Below, piece by piece: positions 6,292-9,113 of a stretch of 9,113 nt of DNA. Origin of the DNA: Chloroflexota bacterium (lineage in GTDB: Bacteria; Chloroflexota; Dormibacteria; Dormibacterales; Dormibacteraceae); the NCBI GenBank assembly GCA_005880175.1, contig VBJR01000266.1:1-9113 (forward strand), given 5' to 3'. The translations under genes and the position numbers were made by a program. The notes under the pieces are model-generated. The model made no database searches and was not told the DNA's origin. It saw nothing but the letters and a program-made list of their open reading frames with translations. The stretch's first letter is position 1. Every line of letters starts with the position of its first letter.

Positions 6292-6660
6292 ATGACCCCG
6301 CCTGTCCAGCTCGTCCCGCTCTCGAACGTAATCACCAACGCTCCCGACGACCAGGAGCCGGCGCCCGACTTCGTTCCCACCCTCGACGGCAAGCACGTCC
6401 AGGTCACGGCGGTCCTCGAGCGCACCGCGGTCGTGGCGCCGCTGACCGACCGCTGGGCCGATAAGCAGCTCGTGCGGCACGCCGACCTGCTGATGGATCC
6501 CGCGGCGATCACGCGGAGATCGAAGCGAGCCACCGGCTTCCGCGCGAAGTTCCGGCGGCGCTACGCGTCCGAGCAGCGCGAGGCGCTGCGCGCCGCCAGC
6601 GACCGTCGAGCCATGGACAACCGGGCGCGGCTGACGCTCCCGTACTGTCAGGCCGCGTAG
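6292..6660 (+). CDS. Hypothetical protein, 122 aa
   Basis: I do not recognise this family. The frame has G or C at more than nine in ten third positions, much stronger than expected for a shadow frame, so it is or recently was coding. The N-terminal half is moderately hydrophobic and beta-like (VQLVPLSNVI, HVQVTAVLERTAVVAPL). The C-terminal half is strongly basic and helical (RRSKRATGFRAKFRRRY, then EQREALRAASDRRAMDNRAR), as in nucleic-acid-binding tails. There are no signal or membrane segments. No clear Shine-Dalgarno precedes the ATG, and the true start could lie elsewhere. Its 3' end overlaps the convergent merR-VOC gene by 13 bases. It may be a truncated mobile-element protein, given its surroundings. 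Confidence 0.5.
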   Translation: MTPPVQLVPLSNVITNAPDDQEPAPDFVPTLDGKHVQVTAVLERTAVVAPLTDRWADKQLVRHADLLMDPAAITRRSKRATGFRAKFRRRYASEQREALRAASDRRAMDNRARLTLPYCQAA

Positions 6661-7433
6661 ATGTGGACATAGTGGCCGAAGGGGTCGATGAACGCCGCGT
6701 GTCGCGGGTACTCACCGCTGTCGTAGGGCTCGCAGGTGGCCGTCGCCCCCGCTTCCAGAGCTCGACCCCAGGTCGCGTCAACGTCCTGAACGGTGAAGCT
6801 GATGTTCCCCTGTCGCCCGGAGCTGTCCCCGGGCCACAGCGTGAAGAGGAAGAACTCCTGCGGCCTCCAGGTCCCGCCGCAGGCGTTCAGGTGACGGGGC
6901 CCGCCTGGGTGCTCCTCCGTCTCGAACTCGATGCCGAGCACGCGGCGGTAGAACTGGCCGGCGGCGTCGATGTCGGGCACCGACAGAGTCACGCCCATCA
7001 GCCGGCAAGTGGCCGTCTCGATCATGGCCTCGTCCTCCTGGTTGATAACTTCCGTAATGCGTTCGGGGGTCGGGGCGCCCTGATCCCGCAGCGCCTCGTC
7101 GATCAGCGCCAGGCTGCGCTGGAACCGCCCGATGCGGCGCTCCAGCCGTTCACGGTGGACGACCCAGACTCGGCGCGCCTCGACAGTGTCCGCGCGAAGC
7201 AGCCGGCCGATGTCCTCGAGTGGCATCTCCAGGAGGCGCAGCGAACGGATGAATCGTGCAGCGGCGAGCTGATCCGATCGGTACCGGCGGTATCCGGTCA
7301 AGGAGTCCACGTCGCCCGGCACCAGCAGACCGGCCTGGTGGTAGTGGCGAAGGGTCGAGATCGTCACTCCGGTCAGGCTGGAGAACTCGCCGATACCGAG
7401 GAGGTCGCGCTGGTCGCCGCGCCCATGGGCCAT
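6648..7433 (-). CDS. MerR-family regulator fused to a VOC (glyoxalase-like) domain
   Basis: The 261-aa protein has two parts. Residues 13-80 are a MerR DNA-binding domain: winged helix GEFSSLTGVTISTLRHYHQA, then GLLVPGDVDSLTGYRRY and the second helix pair RSLRLLEMPLEDIGRLLR. A dimerising coiled coil (about 84-118, VEARRVW...LALIDEAL) follows. From about 142 to the end is a vicinal-oxygen-chelate domain (MGVTLSVPDIDAAGQFYRRV, GNISFTVQDVDATWGRALEA, FIDPFGHYVHIY). VOC domains occur in glyoxalases, dioxygenases and bleomycin-binding proteins. Here it most likely acts as the effector-sensing half of the regulator or as a drug-binding module. The ATG at 7433 lies six bases after a -10 element, so the mRNA is probably leaderless. 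The gene is intact, and autoregulation is likely from the operator between its own -35 and -10. Confidence 0.93.
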   Translation of the reverse strand: MAHGRGDQRDLLGIGEFSSLTGVTISTLRHYHQAGLLVPGDVDSLTGYRRYRSDQLAAARFIRSLRLLEMPLEDIGRLLRADTVEARRVWVVHRERLERRIGRFQRSLALIDEALRDQGAPTPERITEVINQEDEAMIETATCRLMGVTLSVPDIDAAGQFYRRVLGIEFETEEHPGGPRHLNACGGTWRPQEFFLFTLWPGDSSGRQGNISFTVQDVDATWGRALEAGATATCEPYDSGEYPRHAAFIDPFGHYVHIYAA

Positions 7434-7439
7434 GTGGGG

Positions 7440-7470
7440 ACCCTACCGTCTCCAACGATTGGAGAGTCAA
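7440..7470 (-). promoter_or_regulatory. MerR-type promoter with 19-bp spacer
   Basis: On the minus strand the -35 TTGACT (7470-7465) and the -10 TAGGGT (7445-7440) are separated by exactly 19 bases, the elongated spacing characteristic of MerR-controlled promoters. Six bases separate the -10 from the ATG at 7433, so transcription should start at or next to the start codon. Confidence 0.75.
7449..7465. promoter_or_regulatory. Palindromic MerR operator
   Basis: This is a perfect inverted repeat TCTCCAA-CGA-TTGGAGA with seven-base arms and a three-base centre. It lies inside the 19-bp spacer and touches the -35, exactly where a MerR dimer binds and twists its promoter. It is almost certainly the autoregulatory site of the adjacent gene. 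Confidence 0.75.
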
Positions 7471-7510
7471 GGGGGCTCCGCAGCTCAGGCGCACAGACGC
7501 TGGCGCGGTT

Positions 7511-7517
7511 GGGGGAG
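7511..7517 (+). promoter_or_regulatory. Ribosome binding site for an apparent CTG start
   Basis: GGGGGAG lies five bases before the CTG at 7523. No ATG, GTG or TTG occurs in frame between this site and the first conserved residues, so the site supports translation (now or formerly) from 7523. Confidence 0.5.
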
Positions 7518-7522
7518 TCCGC

Positions 7523-7730
7523 CTGAAGTTCTACCTCGGCGCGCATCACCCGCACTGGCTCGAGCGCGCGCCGTTCCCGCTCTTCGCCAGCCACCGCCGC
7601 CTCTCCGCCCGGCGTCGGCTGCCGCGCGCCGCCACGGGCTGGGTGCTGGACTCGGGTGGCTTCACCGAGCTGCGGCTGCACGGCGGCTGGCACACGACGG
7701 CGGCCGAATATGTGCTGGCCGTCAGGGCCC
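7523..7730 (+). pseudogene. N-terminal fragment of a DpdA/TGT-like protein
   Basis: The frame reads LKFYLGAHHPHWLERAPFPL, then FASHRRL, LPRAATGWVLDSGGFTEL and HGGWHTTAAEYVLAVRAL. This matches the N-terminus of the actinobacterial and phage DpdA-like family (DUF7221), relatives of tRNA-guanine transglycosylase that are annotated as deazapurine DNA modification proteins. DSGGF corresponds to the TGT substrate-contact motif. Relatives are several times longer and carry the nucleophilic Asp downstream. Here, after roughly 70 residues, the frame passes without a stop into SCO6880-type sequence, so the enzyme half is lost. The first codon is CTG where the family has Met, either a rare start or a mutated ATG. 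The exact fusion point is inferred. No other dpd or 7-deazaguanine gene is in view. Confidence 0.6.
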
Positions 7731-8234
7731 TCGGCCGCCCGGACGAGGCCGGCTGCGAGCCCGCGGCGGCCTGGCCGGTGGCGGCCCAGGACGACTGGCT
7801 GCGCTGCCGCACCGACGGCGCCTGGCACGCGGCGTTCTGGGTGCGGGAGTGGTTGCGGGTGGGACGTCCGTCCGGCCTTCCTGCGCCCGCTCCTGCTGCG
7901 GACGCGGGCCCAGCGCACGGTGGAGCGGCGGTGGCGGACGCACGTGCTCAGCGACCGCGAGGCCAAGGAGCGCCACGCCTTCATGACCAGCGCCCGCCGC
8001 GAGCACGAGCTGCAGCAGGTGCTGACGCGCGAGGAGGAGCTCGCCGAGGGCCACGAGGAGCTGCGCTTCACCGGCTACGTGGCCGTGACCGCGGCCAGCG
8101 AGTACGAGCTCGAGCTGGCCTGCAAGGAGGTCCGGCGCCAGGCCTCGCGCTCCAAGCTGCAGCTGGTGCGGCTGGCCGGTGAGCAGGCGTCGAGCTTCAC
8201 GTGCGTCCTGCCTCTGTGCCGGGGGCTGCGGTGA
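7731..8234 (+). pseudogene. C-terminal part of a SCO6880-family conjugation protein
   Basis: SCO6880-family proteins are encoded beside VirB4-like ATPases in actinobacterial conjugative elements. Bases up to 7861 read AWPVAAQDDWLRCRTDGAWH and AAFWVREWLRV, continuous with the DpdA-like frame. One extra G in the GGG at 7861-7863 then shifts the frame, and DVRPAFLRPLLLRTRAQRTV continues from 7863. The segment REEELAEGHEELRFTGYVAV and the typical ending LPLCRGLR complete the match. The N-terminal part of the protein is missing, replaced by the DpdA-like fragment. The TGA overlaps the GTG of the VirB4-like gene (GTGA), preserving the operon order of the family. The product cannot be full length. 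Confidence 0.75.
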
Positions 8235-9113
8235 CGCCGAGGCTGCCGGCCCATCGCGTCACCACCGCTCACATGGGCGCCGCCTACCCCTTCCAGGCCG
8301 AGCGCGGGCTGGGGAGTCGGGGGGTGTTCATGGGCCGCGACATGCACACAGGCGGCGGCTGGTTCGTGGATCCCTGGGAGTGGTACGCGGCCGAAGTGGT
8401 GACCGACCCCTCGGCGATCGTCGTCGGGAAGGCGGGCAGCGGCAAGAGCGCACTGCTCAAGTCGATGTGGAGGGCGCCTGCGCGGAGGCGCTGCGCGAGG
8501 TCTCCAGCCACTACCCGGAGCCGACCCTGCCGCTGGTCGTGGACGAGCTGCTGGAGCCGTCGGGCGGCGCCGCCAGCGCCATGCACACGACCCAGAGCGG
8601 GCTCGTCAACCTCAACCGCGAGGTGGCGTTCGCCCCGCGCCGGCTGGTCGAGGGCGACCTGGCCGGGATGTTCGAGGGTCCGACCACGCTCGACATCGAC
8701 CTGACGGGCCGGTCGTGAGCCTGAACCTGCGCGCGGTCTACGAGTCGGACGCGCTCGGCATCCTCATGATCTGCGCTGCGGCCTGGCTGCGGCGGGCGGT
8801 CGATCGCGACGACGGCGTCAAGCGCATCCTGGTCGTGGACGAGGCCTGGAAGGCGCTCACGCACCTGGAGGTGTCGCGCTGGCTCCAGGAGAACTGGAAG
8901 CTGACACGCTCCACCGCCGTCCAGTGCATCGCGGTCGTGCACCGGCTCTCCGACCTGGGGGCGGCTGGTGGCCGCGACTCCGAGCGGGTGCGGCTGGCGC
9001 GTGGCCTGCTCGCCGACTCCGAGACCAAGGTGATCTTCCGCCAGGACCGGGCCGAGCTGGCGCTGGTCCGCGACCTCTGCCAGCTCAACGAGCGCGAGAC
9101 GGCGGTCGTGGCC
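8231..9113 (+). pseudogene. VirB4/TraC-like ATPase of a conjugative element, broken and partial
   Basis: The protein would power DNA or protein transfer in a type IV-like conjugation apparatus at the membrane. The GTG start at 8231 is coupled to the upstream TGA. Segment 1 (8231-~8463) gives TTAHMGAAYPFQAERGLGSR, then MGRD...GGGWFVDPWEWYA and Walker A GKAGSGKS (8426-8449). Segment 2 (~8464-8714, another frame) gives CAEALREVSSHYPEPTLPLV, then NREVAFAPRRLVEGDLAGMF and DIDLTGR. Segment 3 (8715-9113, third frame) gives VSLNLRAVYESDALGILMIC, Walker B ILVVDEAW (8826-8849) and the HRLSDL motif, and runs off the window edge. Between segments 1 and 2 relatives have many more residues, so an internal deletion is inferred. 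Between segments 2 and 3 a single lost base (GGCCGG-TCGTGAGC) accounts for the shift. The ATPase cannot be functional as sequenced. Confidence 0.85.

Noticed and set aside
6156..6533. Minus-strand frame of 125 residues opposite the 6292 ORF
   Set aside because: Ser/Thr/Arg-rich composition and poor third-position bias compared with the plus frame.
6663..7526. Plus-strand open frame antisense to merR-VOC
   Set aside because: The complementary strand encodes two unmistakable domains; the plus frame shows none.
7523..7730. A functional dpd-type DNA-modification system
   Set aside because: Only an N-terminal fragment of one DpdA-like protein is present, with no preQ0 synthesis or restriction partner genes, so no working system can be claimed here.
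1..9113. CRISPR array, tRNA, rRNA or complete insertion sequence
   Set aside because: No regularly spaced repeats, cloverleaf-like sequence, rRNA stretches, or transposase with terminal inverted repeats were seen by eye.

Overview
The window is very GC-rich. Its intact genes have almost exclusively G or C at third codon positions. It carries an F420-type PPOX oxidoreductase and conjugation genes of the SCO6880/VirB4 type, which points to a filamentous or related actinobacterium (Streptomycetales/Streptosporangiales-like). No species can be named from the sequence alone. The layout looks like a chromosomal accessory region in which intact single-gene cargo sits among decaying pieces of an actinobacterial conjugative element.

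Left to right: bases 1-875 hold no supportable gene. Bases ~877-1035 (+) read as the frameshifted C-terminus of a VirB4/TraC-like conjugation ATPase, followed by a tiny GTGA-coupled ORF. Two paralogous lipoproteins with beta-propeller-like repeats follow on the minus strand (2278-1166 and 3847-2726), each with a possible ECF-sigma-type promoter. Bases ~3848-4362 hold remnants on both strands: the N-terminal half of a DUF4326-like protein (+) and an unrecognised broken gene (-). Next come an intact PPOX-class F420 enzyme (4363-4785, +), a minus-strand fragment carrying the DUF4326-like C-terminal CWC...CH motif (4889-4806), and an intact ketopantoate-reductase-family protein (5139-6077, +) that seems to lack the usual catalytic lysine. 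A hypothetical ORF (6292-6660, +) converges on a MerR-VOC fusion regulator (7433-6648, -). That regulator has a textbook 19-bp-spacer MerR promoter and probably makes a leaderless mRNA.

From 7523 to the right edge the plus strand carries a wrecked conjugation module. The N-terminus of a DpdA/TGT-like protein (with an apparent CTG start) runs directly into the C-terminus of a SCO6880-family protein containing a one-base frameshift. This is coupled by a GTGA overlap to a VirB4-like ATPase that keeps Walker A and Walker B but is spread over three frames and has an internal deletion.

The lipoprotein, PPOX, ketopantoate-reductase and MerR-VOC genes are open throughout, whereas the element-derived genes carry the frameshifts. 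This argues for genuine decay of the element rather than uniform sequencing error. VirB4 pieces of the same family and orientation lie at both ends, so the intact genes are probably cargo or scar material between two element copies. Family assignments are by recognition of sequence motifs; no database search was run.
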